A stretch of DNA of 17,164 nt, taken from the NCBI GenBank assembly GCA_024681565.1, contig JAILAO010000017.1:1-17164 (forward strand), given 5' to 3'. How positions within the stretch are numbered: position 1 is the first letter of the stretch; the number at the start of each line of letters is the position of its first letter. The notes beneath the pieces were generated by a model that made no database searches, was not told where the DNA came from, and saw only the letters and a program-made list of their open reading frames with translations. Made by a program: the position numbers and the translations under genes. The stretch comes from Bacteroidales bacterium. GTDB lineage: Bacteria > Bacteroidota > Bacteroidia > Bacteroidales > UBA932. Shown here piece by piece: positions 8,106 through 15,946 of the stretch.

Positions 8106-10330
8106 TACTGCTGGACAGTTTCTACGGCAGGATCCGCCGTGGTTTCAGCGACTTCCGCGGCAGGTGCCGGTTCTTCCACCGCCTCCGCTTTCGGTTTGCG
8201 TTCGATCCCCATCCACTTCAGGTTGTCCGTAAAATAGCAGACGCAGAACGCAGCGACCAGGATACCGAGCAGCCAGTACAGGCACTTGCGCCACCAGGGG
8301 GTACGCTTGGCATACGGATCATCCAGTTTCATCTTGGGATACCGGGCCACGCTCGTGAGCGTCTTGCCGAAGAGAATGTTGACCAGGACCTGGGAGTTGA
8401 TAGCCCAGCCGTTGGCATTGAGCACAGGGCCGAGATTGCGCTTGCGCAGTTTGCGCCAGGCGATGAAGCAGGACGGTCCGGAGATTACGAGCATCACGGC
8501 GGCGATGATGACCAGCCACTGCCACCAGGACAGGCTCTTGACAGCGGCGCCGATGGCGACCAGCACGGCCCCGATGCCTGCCATGGCCATGCCGACGGCG
8601 GCTGCGATACCGGCGAACTTGGCAATATCGAACGGCTGCTTGGCGCCGGCAGGGCCGGCATCGGCCGTAGTCTGGAGCTTGGTCAGGGCTGCCGCATCCT
8701 TATCGGCCGCATTCTTGTCGATCTTGTCCGAAACGAAACGGGCCACCTTGCGGTAGGGGCTCCAGAATGCTTCCTTGATGCTGATTGGATTCTCCACCAC
8801 CTTGGTGATGACGGCATCCCAGTCACCGCCGTCGAGGTCGTAGAAGATTCCGTTCTTGCCCGGGCGAAGGTCGCGGGTGTTGCCGTCTGTCATCACGGCC
8901 ACGATGTCCATGGTCGCCGCCTTGGTCTTGGAGGTACATTTGCAATAGAGCAGGAACATCCCGCTGAGCTTGGGCATGTCGCCGTGGGCGCCCATATTGG
9001 CAACCTTGATACAGAGGTCGCAGCAACGCTCGTCGATATAGAGCTTTCCGGTCTCGAAAATACCGCGCGTACCGTCCTTCCTGCCATAGAAATCAGTGAA
9101 TATTACATAATTGCGAAGCAGTTTGAAGAAATCCCGGTAGTAGAGCAGCAGCCTTTTGACATCGTCGATCGAGCTGGCTTCCGCCTCGAGGGCCTTGTCC
9201 GCATCGACCAGCGCGAGCAGGTCGGCCTTGCGGTCAGCCTTCAGCAGGGCCCTGACCTCGTCCAGGCCGAGGGCTTCGACGCTCTCGCCCTTCTTGGCGC
9301 CCAGCCAGGCGCAATAAGGAGCGAACTTGGCCAGGACGGCATTCCACTGCTCTTCGGTAATGCTTTCCGCCTTCGGGAAATCGACATCCAGCACCAGGGC
9401 CTTCACGGCGGCGAACTGCGCCTGCCAGGCCGGGTTGATGGCAGCCAGCGGAAGGACGGCCTCCCTGGCCGGCCGCGCCAGCGGACAGGCGGAGATCTCC
9501 TCCGACTGCGTAGCGAGGTTCTTGTCGCTGATCGCTCCCAGCCTTTCGGCAGAAACGTCCACGGCCGCGGATACCGCATCGTCGAAACGGATCAGTTTGC
9601 AGCGCATGAAGTAGTCGGCCACCTTGTCCTTGACAGCTTCGCAGGCGGCGAAGGCCGCGGCGGTGTTGTCTCCGTAAGGGAAGATGCCGGCTTTGTCCCC
9701 TTCGGCGGCATCCTGCCAGGCAGCATAGTCGGCAAGGGCCGTATAGAAAGCCTCAATGTGGTCGGCGGTGATGCCCGGCTCGCCGCTGCGGTCCGTGGCG
9801 GAGCCCGCCTTCTCGGCGATTACCGTAATCAGGGACTTCAGCGTTTCGTCATCGGCGGAGGCGGGGGTGATCACCCCGTCGCCGTTGTACTGCGTCTTGG
9901 CGAAGATCGCCACGCTGTCAGAGGCCTCGTCCACGCTGATCTCATCTTTCTCGAGCCCGAGGTTGGCCAGGATCTGCCTGGCGGAATTGTAAAGCTTCTG
10001 CCCGGCCTCGTTCTCCGTATTGATGCCGTCGAGTTTCAGCACACCCTCCCCCTTGAGAATGGCATCCTTGTCTTTGATCACCGAAGTCAGCCACTGGGCG
10101 GCGGCAACGATTTCCGCCACGCGGATCTTGCCGTCCCCATCGGTATCGATCAGTTTCAGGGTTCGTTCATCGAAAGCCAGATCCTGGGTCGGACAGCTCA
10201 GGACTGTCCAGAGTTTCTGGTCAAGTTCTCCGAGGTGGGCGATATCCTCGCCCGAAGTGATGTTCACCCGGACCACTCCGCCGAGGGAGCAGTATTTCCA
10301 GGGATAGCCTTTGGATTTTTGAATTGCCAT
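8105..10330 (-). CDS. Large EF-hand protein with C-terminal membrane anchor, function unknown
   Basis: Encodes 741 residues from the ATG at 10330 (MAIQKSKGYPWKY), which leaves 16 bases after the deacetylase stop; an in-frame ATG at 10375 would add 15 residues and overlap that gene, so I rank it second. No signal peptide. Residues 62-73 form a textbook EF-hand loop (DTDGDGKIRVAE) between helices; a second site near 147-158 (QYNGDGVITPAS) is degenerate. A cysteine cluster lies at 436, 437, 440, 463 and 465. Hydrophobic segments at about 571-600, 603-625 and 682-700 are likely membrane spans, followed by an acidic, Ala/Pro-rich tail. Between spans is NLGPVLNANGWAINSQVLVN, a motif I recall from other Bacteroidota membrane proteins. 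A large cytoplasmic calcium-responsive domain on a membrane anchor is the simplest reading. It sits between a deacetylase and a glycosyltransferase, to which it is coupled by TAATG. Confidence 0.85.
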   Translation of the reverse strand: MAIQKSKGYPWKYCSLGGVVRVNITSGEDIAHLGELDQKLWTVLSCPTQDLAFDERTLKLIDTDGDGKIRVAEIVAAAQWLTSVIKDKDAILKGEGVLKLDGINTENEAGQKLYNSARQILANLGLEKDEISVDEASDSVAIFAKTQYNGDGVITPASADDETLKSLITVIAEKAGSATDRSGEPGITADHIEAFYTALADYAAWQDAAEGDKAGIFPYGDNTAAAFAACEAVKDKVADYFMRCKLIRFDDAVSAAVDVSAERLGAISDKNLATQSEEISACPLARPAREAVLPLAAINPAWQAQFAAVKALVLDVDFPKAESITEEQWNAVLAKFAPYCAWLGAKKGESVEALGLDEVRALLKADRKADLLALVDADKALEAEASSIDDVKRLLLYYRDFFKLLRNYVIFTDFYGRKDGTRGIFETGKLYIDERCCDLCIKVANMGAHGDMPKLSGMFLLYCKCTSKTKAATMDIVAVMTDGNTRDLRPGKNGIFYDLDGGDWDAVITKVVENPISIKEAFWSPYRKVARFVSDKIDKNAADKDAAALTKLQTTADAGPAGAKQPFDIAKFAGIAAAVGMAMAGIGAVLVAIGAAVKSLSWWQWLVIIAAVMLVISGPSCFIAWRKLRKRNLGPVLNANGWAINSQVLVNILFGKTLTSVARYPKMKLDDPYAKRTPWWRKCLYWLLGILVAAFCVCYFTDNLKWMGIERKPKAEAVEEPAPAAEVAETTADPAVETVQQ

Positions 10331-10346
10331 ATCAGAAAGGTTTAGA

Positions 10347-11249
10347 TTATAATTCGAAATATTGTTCCCCGCCAAACGGATCGAAAGACAGCAGGCGGGT
10401 CCGCCCGTCCACGGTCACTTCGGCCGTCAGCGGCTCCCGGTAGAGCGCCGGGTCCAGGTCGCACTCCGGCTTGATGCCGATGCATTTGTGGTATTTGCGG
10501 ACCACGATCCGGCAATGCTCGCGCTCCTGCATATAGGACGTGACGGCGGCGAAGGTATCGATCCACACTTCGTCCTGCCGGGAAGCCAGGTCCTTGTAGA
10601 AATCCCAGAGGACGTTCGGATCCTCCCAGCAGTCCCATCCATATTGCATGCCGTGGGTCATGGTCACACCCCATTCCCCGTTGGCGATGACCTTGTCCAG
10701 CCAGGCACGCAGGCTTTCCGGCGTACTGTGGGTATTGGCCTGCCCCTGGGACTCCTGAAAGTCACGTGTACCCACGCGGCCTTCGTGGCAGATCCGGGCA
10801 ACCAGTTCATTCCGGGCATTGTAGGGGTAGCAGAAGGTGATCGGGCGTTTGCCCGTAGCCGCCTCGATCGCATCGTCGTTCCTGGTCACCTCTTCACGGA
10901 GTTCCTCCTCGGAAAGGGTCGTCAGGTTGGCGTGCGTCCAGCTGTGGCTGGAAATCTCATGCCCCCGGTCGGACATCTCCCGGCACATCTCCCATGTCAG
11001 ACGCGGGAAGGTGTTGTAGTCCTCCCGGCCGATTTCATAGCCGACGATCCAGAATGTTCCCCGGATACCGAGAGAATCCAGGTGCGGGGCGACCATGGTG
11101 TAATGGTCCAGGGGACCGTCATCGAAAGTCAGGCTGACGGCAGCTTTCTTGCCGTCGCGGAATTCAGTAATGCGGGCATCCTCCACGACGCTGCATGCAG
11201 CTGCGGAAGACAATGCGATCAGGCCCATGACGAAAATACGGATATTCAT
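10347..11249 (-). CDS. Polysaccharide deacetylase (CE4/NodB-like) lipoprotein
   Basis: Encodes 300 residues from the ATG at 11249, chosen because MNIRIFVMGLIALSSAAAC is a lipoprotein signal with Cys19; an ATG at 11267 would lie in the promoter. CE4 enzymes remove N- or O-acetyl groups from polysaccharides using a metal held by Asp-His-His. The motifs are present: SLTFDDGP (Asp43, Asp44), SHSWTHANL (His102, His106) and TMTHG (His199). The third motif reads FCYPYN, lacking the Arg of the common RPPY form, as in some other CE4 subgroups. EVWIDTFAAVTSYMQER follows, then about 55 extra C-terminal residues likely forming a small beta domain. Lipidation places it on the periplasmic or outer surface, where chitin-, peptidoglycan- or capsule-type glycans are possible substrates. 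It heads the operon with the EF-hand and glycosyltransferase genes and is divergent from the GH2 gene. Confidence 0.9.
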   Translation of the reverse strand: MNIRIFVMGLIALSSAAACSVVEDARITEFRDGKKAAVSLTFDDGPLDHYTMVAPHLDSLGIRGTFWIVGYEIGREDYNTFPRLTWEMCREMSDRGHEISSHSWTHANLTTLSEEELREEVTRNDDAIEAATGKRPITFCYPYNARNELVARICHEGRVGTRDFQESQGQANTHSTPESLRAWLDKVIANGEWGVTMTHGMQYGWDCWEDPNVLWDFYKDLASRQDEVWIDTFAAVTSYMQEREHCRIVVRKYHKCIGIKPECDLDPALYREPLTAEVTVDGRTRLLSFDPFGGEQYFEL

Positions 11250-11256
11250 ACTTGGA

Positions 11257-11264
11257 CAAATATA
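11257..11264 (-). promoter_or_regulatory. -7 promoter element for the deacetylase operon
   Basis: Read on the minus strand, TATATTTG matches TAnnTTTG exactly and ends seven bases before the ATG at 11249. No clear TTTG is present at the expected -33 distance. A start site four or so bases after the element would leave a leader of only a few bases. The element lies in the 113-base divergent region shared with the GH2 gene. Confidence 0.58.
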
Positions 11265-11313
11265 CAAAATTCCTTACGGATTATTTCGTCCATCTTTTTA
11301 TTATTTTTTTCTA

Positions 11314-11344
11314 TTTCCCGTGCCCGCAGAATCCTTTACTTTTG
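11314..11344 (+). promoter_or_regulatory. Promoter for the GH2 gene
   Basis: TTTC (11314-11317), a one-base departure from TTTG, and TACTTTTG (11337-11344), an exact TAnnTTTG, are separated by 19 bases. The start codon is at 11363, giving a short leader of about 14 bases without an obvious Shine-Dalgarno sequence, as is usual in this phylum. The region upstream is T-rich (11290-11310), which may act as an UP-like or regulator-binding segment. Confidence 0.65.
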
Positions 11345-11362
11345 CAAAAACCCCTCATCAGC

Positions 11363-14209
11363 ATGAAGAAGTACAAGAGTCTGATCATTTCCATGGCTGC
11401 CGCCATCCTGATGGGCACAGCCGCATCGGCGCAACACATCCCCGTGGCGCCAAACCCCTACGGCGAACGGCCGGTCATCATTCCCGTCCCCTCCAGCGTG
11501 TACGGAGTCGGGAAGGCTGTCCTGAACCTGGATGAGGGGTGGTATCGTCGGGAGAATCCGACGGAGGATTTCCATACGGCCCGGACCCTCCCCTCCGGTT
11601 TCGAGCCGTTCACCCTCGTCAAGCCTGTCTGGGAAACCCCGACACCGGACGCCGTAGTGGGTTTTTTCCGTACCGTTTCCATTCCGGAATCTTTTTCCGG
11701 GCAACGCGTCATCCTGCGTTTCTCCGGCACCACGCATGCCGCAAAGCTCTGGGTGAACGGGAAATATGTCCGCGACCACTGGGGGTCGTACACCTCCTGG
11801 ACCGCGGACATCACGGACTATGTAAGCCCGGGCCAGGACGCGGCAGTCGCCCTGGAGCTGGATGAAAGGAAAACCGGGCTTGCGGCCTTTGTCCGCTTTT
11901 CCGCCGACATACACGGACACGTCTCGCTCTATGCCGTACCGCAGCTGCATTTCAAACGGATGCGCCTGCACACGGACCTGGATGCCGCGTACCGGGATGC
12001 CACGCTCCGTCTCTGGCTCGCTTTCCCCGCGGGAAGCCGCGGCTCCGTACGGGTCTCGCTGACCGCTCCGGACGGCCGAAGGACGGCCGTCTCCCCCGCT
12101 TCCTTCAAACTGCCGGAGGACCTGGATGAGTTCCAATACGACCTCCAGGTCAAGAACCCGCTCAAATGGGATTCCGAGCACCCGAACCTGTACAGGATGA
12201 CACTCAGCCTGATCGATGAACGCGGCCGGATCGTCGAGACGCTGGAGCGGCAGGTCGGTTTCCGCAAGCTCGAACGCCGGGGCAACCAGGTCTTCGTCAA
12301 CGGCCAGGAAGTCAAGTTCCGCGGCATCTGGGGAATCGACGATGCCAAGGCCCTGCGGGACCTCAACGCCAACCATGTGCGGCACAAATACATGACTGAA
12401 GAGATCCTGGACGCCTGCGACCGCTACGGCATCTACGTCCTGCACGAGAACGCCGTGGACTTCGCCAAGTTCAGGAACGGGCAGAGCCCGGAATACGCCT
12501 GGCAGTGGCTGGCCCTGCTCCAGGACATGATGGAACGCGACTACAACCATCCCTGCGTGGTGATGTGGGGCCTCGGAAACGAGTCCTACCACGGAGATTT
12601 CACGCTGCAGACCCACCGCTACGCCAAATTCGACGACCCGGACCGCCTGACCATGTTCAGCTGGGCCAACCGGATCGGTCCCGGGGAAGAGATCCCCTAT
12701 GATGTTTACAGCTACCATTACGCCCCGTTCCACAAACCCGACCTGGATGTTTCGCGCTATGAGACCTCCGTCTGGCATTCCCCGTCCCTGCTCTACGACC
12801 GGAAGGAAGTTCCCGCCATGCCGGTGCTGATCGACGAGAGCACCCATGTCACCATCTCCTCCACCGAGGCGGGCCGGGATCCCAATGTCCGGAATTTCTG
12901 GGGCGAAAGCATCAAGCGCAGCTGGGAAGTCTGCTGGAACACGCCGGGATCGCTGGGCCTGGACCAGTTCGGCATGTTCACCGACATCCCCAACTGGGAC
13001 ATGCCGGAGCGCTGGCTGACCCGCAAGGCGTTCTCCCCCTTCGTCATCGGGCAGCGCATCTATGACCTGCCCGCCGCCGGGCAGCCCCTGGCCATCGAGG
13101 CCGAGAACCGTTTCTGCCACACCGACCTGTCCGAGATAACCATCGAATGGAAAACGGCCACCGAAAGCGGCAGCGTAAAGGGGCCCCGGGCGGCCCCGCA
13201 CCAGAAGGGGGTTTTCTACATTCCGGCCCGGCAATTCAAGGCCGGGGACATCCTGGAACTCGCCATCAAGCGGGCCGACGGCTATCAGGTCGATGAATAC
13301 CGGCTGGAAGTGGCTCCCGAGCCGTTCCGTCTCCCCGCCCTGTCCGCCGAGGCTCCGAAGGTGGAGGAGAACCGGGATCTCATCCGGGTTTCCGGCCGGG
13401 ACTTCGTCCTCACCGTCGACAGATGGGCCGGACAGATCGCTTCCCTGGTCTACAAGGGGGAGACCGTCCTGACGGGCGGCCCGCATCTGCAGGTCCTCGG
13501 ATCCAACCTCGCCATCGGCGAATTCTGGCCCCTTTCCACGACCGTCCGCATGGACGGGAGCGAGGCCGTCATCGATTTCGATGTCCTGTACTCCCCGATT
13601 GCCGCAGCCTTCCAGCTGCGTGTCGACGGCAACGGCCTGATGACCGTCCACTATACCGTCAAACATCTGCCGGACCCGGCGCCCCGCGTGACCACCATTC
13701 CCTGGGGCAGCTGTCACTATGGCGGCTACACGGAAATCGGCGTGGTATTCAATGTCCCGGCTTCCGTGGACCGGATCCGCTGGGACCGCCGCGGCCTGTG
13801 GTCCATCTACCCGGACACGCACATCGGCCGGGAGAGAGGCATTGCCTATAAATCCGCAGAAGGTCTCGACCAGACACAATGGGGGAACCTGGACTATGAT
13901 TTCAACTGGATGGGATTCAACATGGCCCGGTCCACCGTGACCAATGACTTCCGCGCCAGCAAGGAATACATCCGTACGGCCGAAGTGCTGCTCGGCGGCA
14001 AGACCGTCGGCGTCCAGGCCCTTTCCGAGGAAAAGGACGCCGTCCGCGTGGAAGCGCCCCGCTTCGGCAACGGCAGCCTCAGTCTTTATATCAACAACGA
14101 ATGGAACTACCCGACGCTGGGCGTCGGAAACTATATGAAACCTGCCATCCAATGCGAAGATGGATACTCCGGCACTGTCCGCCTGCGACCGGTCGACATC
14201 GGAGAATGA
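11363..14209 (+). CDS. Secreted glycoside hydrolase family 2 enzyme (beta-galactosidase-like)
   Basis: Encodes 948 residues. I chose the ATG at 11363, which begins the signal peptide MKKYKSLIISMAAAILMG (cleavage near ASA/QH); the frame is open back to 11252 but that would cross the promoter. Domain order follows GH2: jelly-roll sugar-binding domain (about 95-195, with AKLWVNGKYVRDHWGSYTSW), an Ig-like domain (about 200-300, ending WDSEHPNLYRMTLSL and VGFRKLE), a TIM barrel (about 310-570) with NHPCVVMWGLGNES (Glu407, acid/base) and MPVLIDEST (Glu492, candidate nucleophile), then a C-terminal part with DRWAGQIASLVYKGETVLTG resembling the LacZ small-chain domain. The usual NRHEH and SHYPN histidine region is shortened and changed, so the substrate may not be lactose-like. 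It probably cleaves glycan fragments in the periplasm, for the SusCD pair facing it. Confidence 0.88.
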   Translation: MKKYKSLIISMAAAILMGTAASAQHIPVAPNPYGERPVIIPVPSSVYGVGKAVLNLDEGWYRRENPTEDFHTARTLPSGFEPFTLVKPVWETPTPDAVVGFFRTVSIPESFSGQRVILRFSGTTHAAKLWVNGKYVRDHWGSYTSWTADITDYVSPGQDAAVALELDERKTGLAAFVRFSADIHGHVSLYAVPQLHFKRMRLHTDLDAAYRDATLRLWLAFPAGSRGSVRVSLTAPDGRRTAVSPASFKLPEDLDEFQYDLQVKNPLKWDSEHPNLYRMTLSLIDERGRIVETLERQVGFRKLERRGNQVFVNGQEVKFRGIWGIDDAKALRDLNANHVRHKYMTEEILDACDRYGIYVLHENAVDFAKFRNGQSPEYAWQWLALLQDMMERDYNHPCVVMWGLGNESYHGDFTLQTHRYAKFDDPDRLTMFSWANRIGPGEEIPYDVYSYHYAPFHKPDLDVSRYETSVWHSPSLLYDRKEVPAMPVLIDESTHVTISSTEAGRDPNVRNFWGESIKRSWEVCWNTPGSLGLDQFGMFTDIPNWDMPERWLTRKAFSPFVIGQRIYDLPAAGQPLAIEAENRFCHTDLSEITIEWKTATESGSVKGPRAAPHQKGVFYIPARQFKAGDILELAIKRADGYQVDEYRLEVAPEPFRLPALSAEAPKVEENRDLIRVSGRDFVLTVDRWAGQIASLVYKGETVLTGGPHLQVLGSNLAIGEFWPLSTTVRMDGSEAVIDFDVLYSPIAAAFQLRVDGNGLMTVHYTVKHLPDPAPRVTTIPWGSCHYGGYTEIGVVFNVPASVDRIRWDRRGLWSIYPDTHIGRERGIAYKSAEGLDQTQWGNLDYDFNWMGFNMARSTVTNDFRASKEYIRTAEVLLGGKTVGVQALSEEKDAVRVEAPRFGNGSLSLYINNEWNYPTLGVGNYMKPAIQCEDGYSGTVRLRPVDIGE

Positions 14210-14231
14210 TTCAAGTTATTTTTTGGGAAAG

Positions 14232-14263
14232 ATGAGGGCGGCCCCGACCGGGACCGCCCTCAT
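14232..14263. terminator. Strong hairpin between convergent GH2 and SusD genes
   Basis: Two 14-base arms (14232-14245 and 14250-14263, outer sequence ATGAGGGCGG / CCGCCCTCAT) pair with a single C-A mismatch around a GACC tetraloop. It is the only notable structure in the 74-base gap between the two stop codons, so it most likely terminates transcription from one or both sides. Neither side has a proper T-run directly after the stem, so it may act as an mRNA 3'-end stabiliser or need a helper factor. A T-run at 14217-14224 precedes it on the plus strand. Confidence 0.6.
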
Positions 14264-14283
14264 TCGCAGTATGGAAGAGCTGG

Positions 14284-15927
14284 CTATTTGACAGGTCCGT
14301 CATAATCCGGACGCGTGTAGTACTGGGTCAGCGTGTAACCGGCATCCTTGGCCTGCTCGACCGAGAAATTCGGCACCGGCCAATACTGACTGGTCGGGGT
14401 GCGGCCCAGGGCATCCATCGTCTGGTAGTACTTTCCGAAACGGATCAGGTCGATCTTGCGGAAGCCCTCGTAGAGGAACTCGTGACCGCGCTCGACCAGC
14501 AGGGCGTCGAGGAAAGCCTCGGCAGAAGCGGTCTTATCTGCGGTCAGGCCGGCCAGGCCGGCACGGGCACGTACCTCATTGACCGCCGCAACAGCCTCCT
14601 GCGGTACGGAATTGCTCTTGCGGACAGCCGCCTCGGCGTACATCAGCAGCACATCCGCCCAGCGGGCAAGGGGAATGTCATTGTCCTGGTAGGTATTCTT
14701 CGAATTCTCGAACGGATACTTGTTGATGATGAAGCCGTCCCACAGGTCGCCCACATTGCTGCGGTCGATCCACATGCCGCCGCCGTTGGAGACCCAGATA
14801 CGGTCCACGATCACGTCGCGGCGCATATCGCCGGGTTCGTAGGTATCGAAGAAGGAAGTATCGACATTCATGGTCTGGCTCCAGCCATTGTTGTTGCCGG
14901 CTCCGGCACACCAGGTCGGATTGCCGTCACCGTCCGTCTTGGCACACTGGTTCCAGCCGGCGATGTAGTAGAACAGCGGGTTGAAATTGGTGTTGTTGGC
15001 GGAACCGTCGGCGTTTCCGTCTACGGACACGGCCATGATGTCCTCGCAGGAGAAGTCGTTCTTGGAACGGAAGAGTTCGACATAAGGGTTGCCGCTGTCG
15101 CCGGGATCGGTAAAGAGCTTGTAGCCGCCGGTGAACCGGGATTTCAGGTCATAAGCTTCCTGGTACCAGCCGGACATGTGGGAACCCTCATTGAGGCAAT
15201 GGCGCATCAACAGGACACGGGCATAGTCGGCCGTGTAGCGGCCGCGCTGGGCCTGGGTCTCGGGGGCGTTCTCCGTACCGTATTTAAAATCGTCGTAGAT
15301 CCATTGGCTGATCTCATCGAGCGTCGGGCGCTCCAGCTTGGCTTCCAGCGCCTCGTCTCCGACCTGGGCCGGATCCAGGATAAAAGGAAGCGGACCGTAG
15401 ATGTGGAGCATGTAGTACATCATCAGGCCGCGGCAGATGCGGACCTCCGCTTCAAACTGCTTCTTCAGGGCAGCCGGGAGCACGCTTTCGTCGGCATCGC
15501 GGAATTCGCCGATGATCTTGGTGAAACGGGACACATCCCGCAGGGCCTCGTAGTGCGAAGCCGTACCGCCGTTGTAACCGCGCCGCTGGGTTTCCAGTTC
15601 CGTGTAATAGCATTGAGACAGGCGCATCCAGCTGCCACCCCAGGAATGGAGGACGGGCAGACAGTAGTCGGAAGCGACATCGAAAATATTATAGACCGTG
15701 GATTCTCCGCCGTAGAAGCAGTGCTGCTGGCTGGAAATCGAGAAATCCCACTTGCTGCCGAAAGGCGTGTAGCAGAGCATCAGCTCACTCTCATAATCGC
15801 TCATAGAGGCCGGGAAGCCGCTCGCGGTGGAGAGGGAACCATAGATCTTCGGATCGAAATTCTTCTCGCAGGAAGCAATGGAGATCAGGGCGGCGACCGC
15901 CATCAGGGATACAAATATCTTTTTCAT
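14284..15927 (-). CDS. SusD/RagB family surface glycan-binding lipoprotein
   Basis: Encodes 547 residues from the ATG at 15927, chosen because MKKIFVSLMAVAALISIASC is a lipoprotein signal peptide (lipobox IASC, Cys20); the upstream ATG at 15966 would extend into the end of SusC. SusD proteins are outer-membrane lipoproteins that form the lid of a SusC porin and capture the substrate. Family features are clear: the TPR helix AEVRICRGLMMYYMLHIYGP, then IPLARWADVLLMYAEA, VNEVRARAGL, ERGHEFLYEGFRKIDLIRFG and the late YWPVP. Many aromatic residues (for example GGSWMRLSQCYY, WICPG-free GGGMWIDRS) could line the glycan site, though the ligand cannot be read. The gene begins 19 bases after the SusC stop, in the canonical susC-susD order, and ends at the hairpin facing the GH2 gene. 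Confidence 0.95.
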   Translation of the reverse strand: MKKIFVSLMAVAALISIASCEKNFDPKIYGSLSTASGFPASMSDYESELMLCYTPFGSKWDFSISSQQHCFYGGESTVYNIFDVASDYCLPVLHSWGGSWMRLSQCYYTELETQRRGYNGGTASHYEALRDVSRFTKIIGEFRDADESVLPAALKKQFEAEVRICRGLMMYYMLHIYGPLPFILDPAQVGDEALEAKLERPTLDEISQWIYDDFKYGTENAPETQAQRGRYTADYARVLLMRHCLNEGSHMSGWYQEAYDLKSRFTGGYKLFTDPGDSGNPYVELFRSKNDFSCEDIMAVSVDGNADGSANNTNFNPLFYYIAGWNQCAKTDGDGNPTWCAGAGNNNGWSQTMNVDTSFFDTYEPGDMRRDVIVDRIWVSNGGGMWIDRSNVGDLWDGFIINKYPFENSKNTYQDNDIPLARWADVLLMYAEAAVRKSNSVPQEAVAAVNEVRARAGLAGLTADKTASAEAFLDALLVERGHEFLYEGFRKIDLIRFGKYYQTMDALGRTPTSQYWPVPNFSVEQAKDAGYTLTQYYTRPDYDGPVK

Positions 15928-15946
15928 TTTCTTCAGCTTTTTTGGA

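Noticed and set aside
9857..9892. Second EF-hand in the membrane protein (QYNGDGVITPAS)
   Set aside because: Positions 1 and 12 of the loop lack acidic ligands, so I treat it as degenerate rather than a working calcium site.
7991..10345. Long plus-strand open frame of about 780 codons opposite the EF-hand gene
   Set aside because: It crosses the boundary between two well-supported minus-strand genes and has no domain or credible start.
10331..10375. Upstream start of the EF-hand gene at 10375
   Set aside because: It overlaps the deacetylase gene by 29 bases and adds 15 polar residues. The start at 10330 fits the spacing better, though the upstream one cannot be excluded.
11252..11362. Upstream extension of the GH2 gene
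   Set aside because: It would run through the promoter and bury the signal peptide behind 37 unrelated residues.
11336..14152. Long open frame of about 940 codons opposite the GH2 gene
   Set aside because: Same codon-bias effect. The product is low in recognisable structure, and the plus strand encodes a complete GH2 enzyme.
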